A stretch of DNA of 64,000 bases from Eutrigla gurnardus (GCA_963514095.1 OY741265.1:30056290-30120289); one strand, 5' to 3'; shown: positions 36,401-46,210, numbered from the stretch's first letter. The notes: generated by a model not told the origin, from the letters alone. Made by a program: numbers and translations.

Positions 36401-36573
36401 CCTGGCCTATGGGACGTATCATGGAAACCTTTCCAGACGCAAAGGGCTGTGTACGTTGTGTCAAAGTAAAAACTCAGACAAACATCCTGGAACGAGCAAA
36501 GAATACATACAAATTTGTTGGATACTTACCTGCTGATGTTTATGGAAAGATTAAATTAAATGTATTATTGTGA
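30463..36573 (+). CDS. BEL/Pao Gag-Pol polyprotein (2,036 aa)
   Basis: One frame encodes all structural and enzymatic parts. Residues about 160-208 form a charged coiled coil. About 350-500 is a DUF1759-type gag (FNGNPLEF). Zinc knuckles: C595-C598-H602-C607, C628-C631-H636-C641 and C647-C650-H654-H659. Aspartic protease motif DPGS at D734, in DUF1758-like context. Reverse transcriptase about 1000-1180, with D1071 (GDIEGMF) and YVDD at 1150-1153. The Pao-type linker follows. RNase H has D1331 (CDAS), E1375 (RMEL), D1405 (WTDS) and D1451 (NPAD). Integrase zinc site H1662-H1667-C1697-C1700; catalytic core D1733 (GLDYFG), D1795 (SDNGTNF) and E1845 (GGVWER). DUF5641-like tail about 1925-2030. Every catalytic residue I looked for is present, with no stop or frameshift. 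The ATG at 30463 is preceded by leader repeats, not coding sequence. The protease presumably cuts the product into Gag, PR, RT-RH and IN. Confidence 0.96.
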   Translation: MSEEEEAIGPDTGEQHQSRHGIKELSATRRGKLGHCTRKMNEINNEIRFGRGDSVAVKAQLEEFHKILKTFKTSHESVQMLLSDDVKENENVDWYEPKIAKFNDFICQTEIWLRRQQDPQSPDDVHDSVSMVSKSSSKASSAYSARIKIAVDKAGLLARAKSLREKHEMEMETEMEKLKLRAKMEAFQLREDLAVTNAKLEAIEEIDPTEATAGMAFRPEDGMNAYLEKYMEKSHRTEEPISESVESSRVAGISQPDFVDLGAVPKTPLQRAMRDGLAQKSMAVPQTTTAATTRLNLSSGGTRTTSTQPRRAQSTPGREPLEPLDNSDLTNLLVSVVAQSALPKKEVPVFNGNPLEFQLFMQAIKYNIEDKTDSNEDRLYFLEQYTVGQPKELVRSCFHMDAAEGYAEAKRLLKRHFGNDFKITTAYMEKALDWTVIRPDDGKALYSYALYLRSCCNAAQNLQYMSELDLQSNMKQIVSKLPYKLRERWRTVVCDITEQTQQRPKFNDLVRFIEKQSRILQDPVFGDIQDVRREAKVRAPTVNLPYRKSASKQSFLTAVSPVTTSAVAKANVKEKINRFRNVTPFNESYAFSKPCVYCNREHAMERCEAMSKLPHKEKIEFLKKHGFCFACLTKGHLSKTCKKRLTCHSCDKKHPTLLHIENWPTDGAIDTKAPVVAMNNTSGGTAVQANSVTVTLPPTDQTEAGNTDHKLAIVPVIVKATKGSHAIKTYAFLDPGSSATFCTEKLMEELSVRGRKTEILLQTMCYEKPVKTFKLCGLEVSSLDGKDFIELPEVFTQCTIPVSEKNIPREEDLKQWPYLNEVKLNSIEADVSLLIGMNIPKAMEPLKVINSQDNGPYAVLTHLGWIVNGPLGISSHVNKHGRPQIMTNRISVARLGDLLIQQYNQDFPELSYEEKDEHSFEDKRFLQIMKESLRKRDGHYEIRLPFRKDDLRMPNNRQMAEQRAYGLKKRLEKDESFKKDYVCFMNDVLLKGHAEMVPEEQLHRTDGRLWYIPHHGVYHKRKKTIRVVFDCTSAYRGTSLNTELLQGPDLTNTLLGVLLKFRQEPVAVMGDIEGMFHQVKIPETDVDFLRFLWWPGGDTTQALREFRMTVHLFGAVSSPSCANFALKQTAEDNEGKADSSALNTIHHNFYVDDCVKSVPDENQAISLVQNLKKICATGGFKLTKWTSNSRSVLASLPVEEKAKEVKNIDLEKDKLPVERALGMRWDVESDTFFFDITPKQQPVSRRGILSVLNSVYDPLGFLSPVMLTGKLIQQELCKINCGGDGEIPPALASKWSEWQKDLHGISDFRIERCYKPVDFDVTDTQLHHFCDASESGYGTVSYIRFTSGSKPPHITLVMGKVRVAPLKVVTIPRMELTAAVLAARIDNMLRKELGLQISDSFFWTDSTSVLKYILSDTQRFKTFVANRVSLIRDLTQKSQWRHIKTDLNPADNASRGMRADAFLKERSWLNGPDFLAKCEADWPKLSTQPLVLSDSDSEVKKTVVAFATTVHEDPLTRFIESFSSWDKLIRSTAWLLKFKGTLRHLIQLKKAYTSHSASVKSEYVKDKQLSDQQLSVQDFTEAEESLVAYVQQKAFRDEVNALRAGQAVRRSSRLYKLDPILSDGILRVGGRLSKLAMPEDFKHPAILSNVDHFSKLLLNHTHHLVGHCGKNQMLSKLRTKYWIPKANQAARKITRDCTLCRRWHGSAMKQKMADLPLIRITPDLPPFTHTGLDYFGPIEVKSGRSRVKRYGALFTCLVSRAVHLEMAYSMDTDSCISALRRFICRRGQIKEIVSDNGTNFMGAERELKEALAHLNMNKIQDSMNTKGIKWSFNPPYGSHHGGVWERLIRIIKKILYSITKEQTLNDECLQTALCEVEAVLNARPITVSSGDSKDPEPLTPNHLLLLKGKPILPPGLFSKQDSYSRRRWKQVQYLSDLFWKRWTREYLPLMQERQKWNEVKRNLKPGDIVLIIDETSPRNSWPMGRIMETFPDAKGCVRCVKVKTQTNILERAKNTYKFVGYLPADVYGKIKLNVLL

Positions 36574-36587
36574 AATTATATGATTTG

Positions 36588-36672
36588 AAAAGGACTATTG
36601 AATGGACTATCGAAAGGACTATTGAATGGACTATCGAAAGGACTATTGAATGGACTATCGAAAGGACTATTG
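36588..36672 (+). repeat. 24-bp tandem repeat just after the polyprotein stop
   Basis: About 3.5 copies of AAAGGACTATTGAATGGACT plus ATCG. Each unit is itself two diverged 12-mers (GGACTATTGAAT and GGACTATCGAAA). It lies between the stop (36571-36573) and the polypurine tract. Confidence 0.95.
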
Positions 36673-36902
36673 GAATATTTTTTGAGAAAAGACTCTGAAT
36701 TCCCCTTGATTTTTATAAGGGGTAATATTTTTGAAAGAAGAAAGCCTTTTCCGGCTGGACTTTTCATGAACCATTGAAACAAATATGTGAAAAAAAAAGA
36801 AAAAAAAAGGAAATGTGAAACATGAATAATATTGCAATGGACTCTTTGAATTGTGTGGCTCCCATGAATATCTTGTTATGAATTGCCTTATTATGGCCAA
36901 TT

Positions 36903-36913
36903 AGGGGCCGGAG
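36903..36913 (+). promoter_or_regulatory. Polypurine tract of the BEL/Pao element
   Basis: AGGGGCCGGAG directly abuts the 3' LTR. It is purine-rich except for CC, and is where plus-strand DNA synthesis is expected to start. A purine-rich A/G stretch at 36786-36813 is an alternative but is not adjacent to the LTR. Confidence 0.6.
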
Positions 36914-37323
36914 TGTTGGAGCCATTTTGATATTTATGTTGCAAATTAAGTTAAGATTGATAACACGGTTGAAATAATTATAATATTTAAGTTTATGGAA
37001 TATGGTTTAATAGTATGGTGAATTAGGCCTATGGTTTAAAAATAACGTAATTCTATGTGTGAAAACGGATTGACTGCCGCAATCTGTCAAGCCAATGGAA
37101 TGTGACGTCAGACGTTGTAGCTTGATATAGTGATGGGTTACCTAGGTTACCTATGACCATGTGAGGCGGAAGTGGCAAACAATTTTTCAACCGCGTGAAT
37201 GCGATAGGGACATCTATGTTTGTATTAACGAAGAAGGAACAAATAAATGGATCTATAATTTACGACGCGCGTTGTCCGGTTGTATCCGCTCCCAGAAGTG
37301 GCTGCTGGAAAGCTGCCACTACA
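36914..37323 (+). repeat. 3' LTR of the BEL/Pao element (410 bp)
   Basis: Matches the 5' LTR at 409 of 410 positions. Followed by the CTAG target copy at 37324-37327. Confidence 0.97.
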
Positions 37324-37327
37324 CTAG

Positions 37328-37603
37328 TGTTAATGTGTTCAGCTGCTAGGGGGAAGCTGTGTATTTGCACAGTGCTGTGCTGCTGGTGAAGTTAACTGGA
37401 GGAGGCGGAGATGGCCTGTTGGCATCGATACTTTTGCCCCTCAGTATCTAATTCTTAGGTACATTTTCTATGTTAAGGCTATGATCCACTCATATCCACT
37501 TACTAATGTAGCCCTCCCTATATTGAAAACAACTCAACAAATGGAATGAAAATTCATGTCTTGAAATTCCTTAACATCTGTATATGGCTGGCCTGGCCTA
37601 TAC

Positions 37604-37689
<86 letters not shown>

Positions 37690-38399
37690 AGAGAGAGAGT
37701 GGATTGGGAAGGGGCATGGAGCGGACCTGCTGACAGAATGTGCAGCCGACAGTGACGATTTCCTCATCGCTAAACCTGTGCCACCATCTGATCTGATCCT
37801 CCCTCGTTCGTGAGGACGGGTCTCCTGGACATTCTTTGTGCTTTTCCTATCTTCATTTCTAACCGGCTCCTTTTTAGTTTTTTATCGGTGCCTGATCTGG
37901 TGCGTGCGCGCTCGCCCCCGGTCAGCATAAAAAAATGAATGTTAAAAACAATATCTCGTGAGAAAAAAATAGACTTGTTGCGAAGACAATGAAATGGAAA
38001 CATTGTAATAATACCTGCGACCACGCTCTATAACAGCTGTAAAAGCTGTACCGCTATACTTATTTTCCGTTGGTTATGGAAGGGAAAAAAAGTCAACTTT
38101 TAAAAATTGGAAAGTGAAATCAGTGAAAAAAAAATGCAGAGGACATGACCTCGGTGTCCTCAATGGTAGCTACGGCCTTGGTTATAGATCCCAATGACAA
38201 AGGCATTGCTGCATGCAATTTTCAGCCACATAAATTCCTTTCAGGTGAGTTCATTAATAGGTTCATTGAATGTGTTCATTGAATTGTTGAGATAAATGAG
38301 TTGGTTAATGTAGATGCATTTACTATGCCTATCTATAAAAAAAGAGAGAGAGAGAGAAAGAGAGAGTTCCGGCCAAAGAAAGAAAAAGAAAAGACTATA
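37328..38399. other. Non-coding stretch with a long TG tract
   Basis: The TG run at 37607-37689 (about 41 units) and a GA-rich run at 38341-38368 are the only structured parts. No gene. Confidence 0.6.
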
Positions 38400-38463
38400 G
38401 TCGGGAATTGAACCGTGGGCTGCCGCATGTAAAGCCGGCGCATTGCCTCTACACTATCCTCAC
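38400..38463 (-). repeat. tRNA-like sequence with Pol III boxes, minus strand
   Basis: The minus strand contains TAGTGTAGAGG (perfect A-box consensus) and, 38 nt further, GGTTCAATTCC (perfect B box). The anticodon arm can form only four pairs and no acceptor stem is found, so this is a SINE head or tRNA pseudogene rather than a working tRNA. It directly follows the Myb/SANT-like fragment. Confidence 0.5.
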
Positions 38464-38663
38464 ATTAGAGAGAATGTAGTCAGTGTTATATTAGAACATG
38501 TTACTCTTAACGGTACTTCCGTATTTAATCGCTCCTCGCGATTTTTATTTATCACTACAGTATTCCCTTTTTTGGTTATGATGGGTTTATACTCCTCATA
38601 CAGTTCCATCAATAATTTTTGCTCTGGTCTTTTCTGCCATTTTCTCGATGATTCGACATTCAC
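38460..38663 (-). pseudogene. Myb/SANT-like DNA-binding fragment
   Basis: The 67-codon frame contains W-x8-LLMELYEEYKPIITKKGNT followed by NKNREE. This matches the first two helices of the Myb/SANT-like domain used by Harbinger Myb proteins and related host regulators (aromatic, then ELL..YE.yK..i..K). The expected third helix, normally a W-containing stretch after REE, is missing. The frame runs instead into the tRNA-like sequence and stops at 38460. It is either an exon end or, more likely, a broken copy. Confidence 0.45.
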
Positions 38664-38860
38664 GGTTCTGGTCTGGCTTCATATCCCGTGAACGTGCGTA
38701 ACACACGACAACGTTAGCCTGGCTTGAATAAGCCTCAACAAGGCGCGGCTGAAATGCGTTAATGGAACGGGTTTAGCCGCAAGTGGAAGTTGGCGTTAGT
38801 TCTAATCAGGCTTAACCAGGTAAGCGCCGCTTTAATTAGCGAGTTTGGTGGAATACCCCT
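38460..38860 (-). mobile_element. End of a Harbinger-type transposon, minus strand, partial
   Basis: Read from 38860 downward, it starts AGGGGTATTCCACCAAACTC, like the GGGGTATTCC-type ends I associate with fish PIF/Harbinger transposons. About 200 bp of non-coding sequence follows, then a Myb/SANT-like ORF (38663-38460). PIF/Harbinger elements characteristically encode a Myb-like protein besides the transposase. The other end and the DDE transposase are absent. Confidence 0.5.
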
Positions 38861-38901
38861 CTGATTAGCAGACAGCAGCGTATACGTCCTAGAATGAGAA
38901 G

Positions 38902-38908
<7 letters not shown>

Positions 38909-38984
<76 letters not shown>
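38909..38984. repeat. (GT)n microsatellite, about 38 units
   Basis: Nearly pure GT run of 76 bp. Confidence 0.97.
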
Positions 38985-38986
<2 letters not shown>

Positions 38987-39990
38987 GTGGTTGGGTGACC
39001 TATATGTGTCAGGGCAGTGTGGAGGAGACCCCTGGGCTTCGGTTATATTTGGTCATCACACATGGTAACTCAACCAGCAAGGACACACACACACACACGG
39101 GTCAGAAACAGGATTATTGCCATCATGTCATTGCACTAGTATATTGAGATTGAATACACCTGGGTAAAGGGACACCCCTAAATAGAACATTTTCCTCTAA
39201 CCTGTGCTTTTTATTAATCTAGATTGTTTTACTGTGCGTGGTGTCTGCCTTCTCTCCAATGCAATGGGACTATGGTACTCATGGTTTGTGGTTCTCAAAG
39301 CAGCAAAACAATACATTTGAAACACTCAACAGCAATTTTTGAGAAATTATACATGAAAATGCTCACAACACGATTTGTGGATTATCTTAAGTAACCAGGA
39401 CATGCCTAACTAAGTAAGAAACCACTAATTCAAGTGCAGACGAGACAACTGACCGTTGTCGATCTAAAATAAAGACAGATTCAGCAACTGCATAGCTTAT
39501 TTCTCGCATAAAATGTTTTCAGAAACACATTTCGGTGAACGTTTTTTTTAGTTATCCCTGTCATTTGTCTGCGTGGCGTGTGAGCATGTGAACAGGTTGA
39601 ATTGCTGCTGACCAGCTGCTTGAGAGCCCTGGTAATATTTCAACTTTGAGCAAGATATCTTGTGACACTGTCACGCAAAAGCCTATCAGCTTTGAGATTC
39701 TCCTCCTGTTGTCACTGAATCAGAAATTGAGACCGTCTACGGTACAAACAACAACGTTGATGATGTATTTATGCCTAGATTACATTGGCTGGAGCGTAAA
39801 TGGCCAGCCCTCTAAGTGACTGTATAGGTAAGTAAGTAAGTTACTGACTGATCACGTTTCACCATTGGTCAGTCGGGTGACGTAGGCCTACTACGTCACC
39901 AAGGGCCATTGCTCATGAAGCTACCTTTAGCACAGCAGCCGTAGCTAGCGTTAGCGTGCCCACAGCCAGTGTCTTGCCAATTTTAACAAC
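38985..39990. other. Non-coding stretch with a MITE-related fragment
   Basis: 39423-39545 is, in reverse complement, closely similar to 15133-15226 of the nested TTAA element (shared GTGTTTCTGAAAACATTTT and CTGAATCTGTCTTTATTTTA). It is therefore a fragment of that family. Nothing else recognised. Confidence 0.55.
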
Positions 39991-40003
39991 ATGTTTCTGT
40001 GAT

Positions 40004-40334
40004 GGGCTGCACCGTGGTGTAGTGGTTAGCACTCTCGCCTCACAGCAAGAGCTTCTGTGTGGAGTTTCTCCCCGTGTAAGCGTGGGTTCTCTCCGGGTTC
40101 TCCGACTTCCTCCCACAGTCCAAAGACATGCAGGATGGGGATAGGTTCATTGGTGACTCTAAATTGCCCGTAGGTGTGAATGTGAGCGTGAATGGTTGTT
40201 TGTCTCTACATGTTGGCCCTGTGATAGACTGGTTACCTGTCCAGGGTGTACCCTGCCTTCGCCCAATGACAGCTGGGATCGGCTCCAGCCCCCCCGCGAC
40301 CCTGAATACAGCATAAGCGGTAGAAAATGGATGG
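40004..40334 (+). mobile_element. tRNA-headed SINE, copy 1 (331 bp)
   Basis: Begins GGGCTGCACCGTGGTGTAGTGG, with A-box match TGGTGTAGTGG, and ends in an ATGG repeat. The perfect 13-bp target duplication ATGTTTCTGTGAT is at 39991-40003 and 40335-40347. The body has TCCTCCCACAGTCCAAAGAC and GGCTCCAGCCCCCCCGCGAC, shared with copy 2. The B box is deleted here. Long target duplications and a short 3' repeat tail show LINE-driven insertion. Confidence 0.9.
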
Positions 40335-40347
40335 ATGTTTCTGTGAT

Positions 40348-40819
40348 TAATTGACTCGTTGGATTTGTTGTTGTTGTTGTTGTTAGTGCTATCAACTTTT
40401 TGAATTGTACCTCCTTTCATTTTCTATTTGCACTTTTAATCTTAACGATGACCAAAAATGCTCTCCATATTTCTTGAGTTTTACAAATACAGCATTGCTC
40501 AACTTCCAGTTATGGCAGGCGTGGCAGTCCGACTGCACACTTGAATGCACCGTGGTACAGATGCATGACACAGAATTGCATTACATGTGTTAGTAATGGC
40601 ATTAGTTGAAAGACCAGTCTGGTGGTGACCGCCATCACTCACACACTGTTAACCTGTCAGCACTGGGCCACGGCTGTGTGTGCTGAAGGTCACAAGAGGA
40701 AGTGATTGTATGGCTTTAATGTCCTTGACTCCTCTAATCCCTACCTTGGCATTCAATTTTGACCTGCCATGCTCCATTGGCCTCAGATTACTGTACACAC
40801 AGGCCTGCAGCACTGCAAG

Positions 40820-40861
<42 letters not shown>

Positions 40862-42877
40862 CAATGAAGGTTAGATAAATCACTTTGTCCATACATTAGA
40901 GGTGCAGTCAGGCATGCTGTATGGATGAAGCTTATTTTTATGATAAAGTATTTGAATGCAAATCTCCGAATTAAATCATGTGCTTTAAAAGAGAGCCGCA
41001 GGGTGGATTTGAACCCGGGATCGCTGCAGGGAGCCTCGGTACATGGGGCGGTAGCTCTACCACTGAGCGATCAGCACAGTTAACATGTTGGTATAATCAG
41101 TCAGATCTAGTAGAGTCTTTATGATGGGCATATACCACTATAAACTTGGGCATTCACACAGTCAGCAAGTTTTTGCAACCGGAGCAGATGTTCGTCACAC
41201 AATGTGTTTGATGTGAAATATTAATAACTTACCATTGGTCACTCAATATTTGTGATGTGACATATTGAGTTGATAAAGTGTCCGGGGGGACTAGGAAGTT
41301 CCATTGCCATAGGTTTTCCTGGTGGAGACTTGGTAGTGATCATAGATATAGGGAAAGACAGGTTGGTGTGACGTCCTTCTTGTTTTACTTACAAGAAATT
41401 AAAAAAAATAAATAACTAAATAAACGTTTTACTCTTTTCTTTTTTCTTTAAAGAAAATATGAATTTGTGTTTCATCACTGAAACGATTCACTTGTGTGTT
41501 GGTGTGTGATGGTAGTGTTTTTCCTCTCAGTGTGTTCTGAGTGACAGTGTGTGTTGTCGTCATGACGATGGTTCACAGTGTTTCTCTGCACTGAGTGTGT
41601 TTAGCAGCTGATGTGATGTTTACTCAGTGTTGGTGATCCAGACTGTTACTCTTACAGCTGCAGCCGTGACCGACATCGTTTAGCAATAAAAAAAACTGTT
41701 AATGAACATCATGCTGGATTGAAGAAGACTTGAAACTAGATTGAGACGATAAACTCATGTTTACAATGTTTACTGAGATAATAAACCAAGAGAGAAGTAG
41801 GACCATTTTCTCATTGACTTCCATGAAATCAGACTTATTTTTCACCAGAGGAGTCGCCCCCTGATGGCCAGTAGATAGAATGCAAGTTTAAGGCACTTCA
41901 GCCAACACTGCAAGATCTATCTGTCATCCAGAGCCACTGACCTTCAACATTACAGCCATGAACTTTAGCTCGTGTACCACTTTAACAGTTGACCATGCCC
42001 AACCAAGCAGCTTCACTCACACATCTGTTTGTGTTGTCTTCATGCATGCTTTACTCCAGCTCCGGCTCTTTCCATTCCTGTCTATCTGTGTATGCTAACC
42101 TCCCAATCGTCACTCAACCAAACACAATTCTGGATAGCAATTCCTCTCAGGAGTGCGACCTTTGAGGTGATTGGTCTTCCTCCCTTACTAGGGCCGGGGC
42201 CCTGTCCAATCAATTGAGCGGATGGCCTGGCCTGACCTAATTAAGCACATTGAGATAACGAGGTCCAGGGGATTCATCTTCTGCTCTCTTGCTTCTCTTC
42301 CCTCTCTGATTTTAGTCTGTCATTTATTCATCTATGAACCTGTGTCTTATATCAGTAGAGTAAAAAGAATTAGGGATGTCAGCATTTTGTGTACAGTACA
42401 TTTATTTTGGATATCAAAGGGTGACTAAGCAGTATTTAATGCCACTTACGTGCAACTTTCCACACTCCGTTCTGTTAACCACAAGCTCAAATATGAACCA
42501 CTTAAATTCCAATGAAAACACCCCTGTTTTCTTTTTGAGTCAACTTTCATTTCAGCCTTGTGTCTTAGTGTACAATGCCGTGGCTGCATATATTTTACAT
42601 ATGAACAAAAGATGGTGGAGGCATTTCATGATTTCTTTTTGCAGCTCTCATAAACCAGACTCCATTCAGGGCTCAGTGGTTTGTTCCCTGTCAGTGTGTG
42701 AAACTTTATGTTTAATCCTGTTGGTTCGTTTGTAAAATACAAAGTACGTACATTTATGTGAACACTTATATTACACTATTAAACTGAATATAACAATATT
42801 TAGCATTTCCAGATGAAGTGTGATATGCTTATATTAAAAAAAGAAGACTGTTGTTAAATTAGACAGACTATGCACAG
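40348..42877. other. Non-coding stretch; CA tract and a tRNA-like patch
   Basis: A CA run at 40826-40859. Minus strand 41085-40993 holds TCAGTGGTAGAGC and a perfect B box GGTTCAAATCC, but the T-stem and acceptor do not pair, so no working tRNA is called. An A/T-rich run lies at 41399-41457. No gene recognised. Confidence 0.5.
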
Positions 42878-42934
42878 CTGTATGTAAACGAGAATATTAG
42901 CAGAACATTAATCTTTCATTAGCCGTGTAAACAG
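42878..42934. repeat. Short dispersed repeat shared with 19058-19113
   Basis: Same orientation and about three-quarters identical to the earlier copy (AATATTAG block, then the CATTAATnTTnCAT-like block, then GTGTAAACAG). Confidence 0.6.
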
Positions 42935-44315
42935 CTTAGTAGGAATTAGGGGTGTGGGGAAAAATCGATTCAGCTTAGTTTCGCAATATTTTCCGTGACA
43001 ATTTTCTATCAATACATGGAGGCCAATTCAGAACGTGAGAACACCCAGAGGCTCTGTGAAGACGGCGGCCCGACAGCACCATGTCCTGTTTACTGTTTGT
43101 CCTCATTCATTCATTGATTTTTTTTAAATGTTTCTTAATAGCCTCGTGTTGAAAGTGATTTTGGCACAACTTCTGTTGTTATGGTAACGTCACACCATGC
43201 GTCATCTATTGTTGTTATTCTGGCATTTAATTTTCTCTGTTTACTTTAATGGCCATGTATGAGTGGGAAAATGTCTTAATCTAATGTTACAGAATGTCGT
43301 TAAAATCTGTAAATCCATTCAACTGTTTCCCCACAGTGGTGCAAAAAATACATTTGATTATCTTCATTGCATATTACTGCAGTGATTAAATGAATCTGTA
43401 TCATTTTAAGTTTTACGTCAATTACTAAAGTAGACATACTGATCTTCTAGTTCAGGTAAAGGTTTGCTATGATTGTAGTTATTAAACTAATCTGTGTTTC
43501 ACATCAATCTTTTTGAATTTGAGGTCCAGTATCTTTCTGATCAGACATATTCGGTCAATTATCTATTATTTTAGTTCGTTTTTAAGAAAAGATAAATAAT
43601 AAAAGAGTGAAAAATGAATCAAATTGATATTTATTTGGGTAGATTAGTTGTTATTTCAAGCAGGAAGTTATTTATTTTATTTAAAAAATAATTGAGAAAT
43701 CAGTTGTTAAAAAGGTAATAAATCGCAATATATTTTATTGCAGTACTAACATATCACAATTGCAAAATCGCAATAGCATTGTATTGTGACTGAATTATTG
43801 AATTAATATTGTCTCATAACTGATGTATTATGATAATATTGTATATCACCTCGAGGTATTTGCTTCATGTAAACATATGTATCATCATCCCTTGGTCCGG
43901 ACCAAATGAATCCATCGACTGGTGTGAACGCACCCTGAGATCTGACTGCAGCAGGACAGCAGTTAGACTCAGTTTCCTGTCAAAGATTGCCCAACAAAGG
44001 CAGATCAGACAGAAGAACTGGTTTCCTTAATGCCTGCTGGGAAACCGTACAAGATAAGGGCACTCAGCTGTGACTCAGCCTGATGGTCAGCCTGGGGAGC
44101 CATGATGACTCAGGTTTAAATGTAAGGTGAACAAAAAGTGTACAACCAGTTTCACCCTAAAAACCAGCCTAAAGTGGAATCAGAGCACATGACAAAGTGC
44201 ACCGAAGAAAGGCATCATTTTTAGACCTCAAGAATCCCTTTTCAAACCATTACCTCCATGTAGACACCAACCAGGTTTCATCCATCACCGTTGAAATCAC
44301 CACTATTGTTGCTCT
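42935..44315. other. AT-rich repeat-like stretch
   Basis: Starts GGGGTGTGGGGAAAAATCGATTC at about 42948, and TTGCAAAATCGCAATAGCAT-type sequence occurs near 43760. This is the look of an old DNA transposon whose far end I could not pair. No coding sequence recognised. Confidence 0.4.
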
Positions 44316-44680
44316 GTACATGTTGAAGTCCCAGATCCACCAGGAAACCAAACACCATCCTGTCTGGGTTCATAACATCACCCAGAGGTGCTCGGTGGAT
44401 TTTACCAAGCTGGATTCACTGGATCTAGCAAGACCCACGTGGGCTGGTTTACTACAGCTGGATGAACCCAAAATAAACTATATAGCTGTGATTTAATATC
44501 AATAACCAGATGAAAAGGATGCTGATATAACGCTTTGTTAGGACCTTGTTGTTCGGACCACAGACAGTCTCTGGTTTCTCCACATAGTCTGGTCTGGTCT
44601 CTGGACTAATGTGAGCTACTATCTAGACCTCTGGGGGACCACGGACACAGGAGACAGGATTTGTTTCCTCTATTTCTGAT
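44316..44680 (+). repeat. Dispersed 81-bp-minisatellite repeat family (copy B, one unit)
   Basis: Starts with the CATGTTGAAGTCCCAGATCC block shared with 17.3 kb. It has a single 81-bp unit at about 44557-44637 and ends GGAGACAGGATTTGTTTCCTC, the same flank as copy D. It links the array-less copy A to the array-bearing copies C and D. Confidence 0.88.
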
Positions 44681-44794
44681 TCAGCAAAGTCAGGACAACA
44701 AATTTTCAGCTATTACTGTCTTGGTATTGACTTTGTGTACTATTGCATCATGTGAAACATTTTACATGAACACAGTGTTAGAAACAGACCACGA

Positions 44795-44834
<40 letters not shown>

Positions 44835-45128
44835 ACAATCACCTCACTCTCTGCTGTCTGTCAACCCTCTCCAACCCCCCTGGTTTCCTTTCAGCACCTC
44901 AGCAGATGGGCAATAGTGCTCCCTCTCTGTCTCCATGTCTCTCTCCTGGTGGGGGGGGGGGGGGGGTCTTTTGATACTTGTACCAGCCCTGCCATCTACA
45001 TCCCTCCCATCGCCTCAGGGGCTCACTCCCCATTGTGCCTATTGTCTCGCTTTGAAAGTGGGTTAAGAAAGACAGCAGCGGACAGAAGGGACGGAGGGCT
45101 GAGGGTGATGGGGGAGACAGAGAGGGAA

Positions 45129-45131
<3 letters not shown>
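44681..45131. other. Non-coding stretch with CA and poly-G runs
   Basis: CA run at 44801-44833 and an 18-base G run at 44950-44967. The 203-codon frame at 44661-45272 runs through three simple repeats and is not a gene. Confidence 0.6.

Positions 45132-45204
<73 letters not shown>
45132..45204. repeat. (GA)n microsatellite, about 36 units
   Basis: Pure GA run of 73 bp, i.e. a polypurine mirror-repeat tract. Confidence 0.97.
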
Positions 45205-45210
<6 letters not shown>

Positions 45211-46210
45211 TTACCAAATCAAGTTGGAGGGGAGGAGGTGTCAGATTATATGAATACAAGACATGGAGATGATGAAAAGTTGGGGGAGGGAACGGGAATT
45301 GAGGGGGTGATTTGTAAAAAAAAGAAATAGATTGGGGGAGAGATGAGTACCAGAGGGAGGTTCACGGAAACGTGGAGGGAGTTGGTGGAAAGCAAAACCT
45401 TTTCATTAGATTCGAGGGGTAACAGCCTTCAGGTTTGTGCTGCTTTTAAGTCCCGTCATGTACCTCATTGTTGTCAGAGTAAAAGTCAATGAGAGAAGTT
45501 TAGAAGATGAAATGACCCAGGAAGAACTGTGAAGGCTCATCAGGCAGCAAAACCCTCGACGGTGGTTTTTAGAATACTAGGAGAGGGGTATTTTTCCACA
45601 GGGACCGCCAATATCAATACAAGATGGAAGTTTCTCATAGTAGCTTTAATTACGCTTTCCAAGGTGCATAGGAACATCCGATCACTGGCATTGGAATTGG
45701 AAAGTGTCATTCAAAAAATAAAATATTACACAAGAAAGAAAGCATAGATATATGAAGAACGTTTTTTGACATGGCAAAGAAGTATATACGTATTTAATCC
45801 CACACCTTCTCCATAATTTATATCCTCTGTCATACATATATTTCATTTTATGTTTTAAGTGAATTCTTTATCATTAGATCATTTTTTTAAATTTAAAAAA
45901 AAACAGCTGTAGAGCAACCTGCACATACATGGACAGGAAGATGCAGTTTCCATTCAGTTTACCCATTTCTACATTTCTGGATTTAAAATAATTGTCTGTC
46001 TGACACAGTAAGTCCCGACTTCTCTACTGCTCACACTCGATGGGTTTCTGTTAACAAATGCATGCACACACACACACACACACACACGCACACACACACA
46101 CACACTTCTCTGCAGTTCTCATTAGCGTGTATTTTAAGGCTGAATGCCTTTTCACTACAAACCTGATTTGTTTGCATGATTTCCCTTTAATTTAACTCTC
46201 ACACCACTGA

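Larger units (their letters stand above)
29405..37323 (+). mobile_element. Complete BEL/Pao LTR retrotransposon (7,919 bp)
   Basis: Two 410-bp LTRs (29405-29814 and 36914-37323) that differ at one position bracket a 648-nt leader, a single 2,036-codon ORF and a 340-nt 3' region. CTAG on both sides (29401-29404 and 37324-37327) is the target duplication; it could be read as 5 bp (ACTAG) because the LTR ends in A. The domain order protease, RT, RNase H, integrase plus DUF1759/DUF5641-type ends is diagnostic of BEL/Pao rather than Gypsy or Copia. There is no envelope-like ORF. The LTR identity means insertion was recent, and the intact ORF means it may still be mobile. Confidence 0.97.

Noticed and set aside
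36573..36913. Envelope-like ORF after pol in the BEL/Pao element
   Set aside because: The region is only 340 nt, with a tandem repeat and no open frame of useful length.
40993..41085. tRNA gene on the minus strand
   Set aside because: The B box is perfect and the D-arm-like segment is present, but the T-stem and acceptor stem do not pair and no anticodon arm is convincing.
42948..43830. Possible complete hAT-like element
   Set aside because: The left end looks transposon-like, but no inverted partner or 8-bp duplication could be found.
44661..45272. 203-codon plus-strand ORF
   Set aside because: It runs through a CA tract, a G run and a GA tract; more than a third is simple repeat and no domain is visible.
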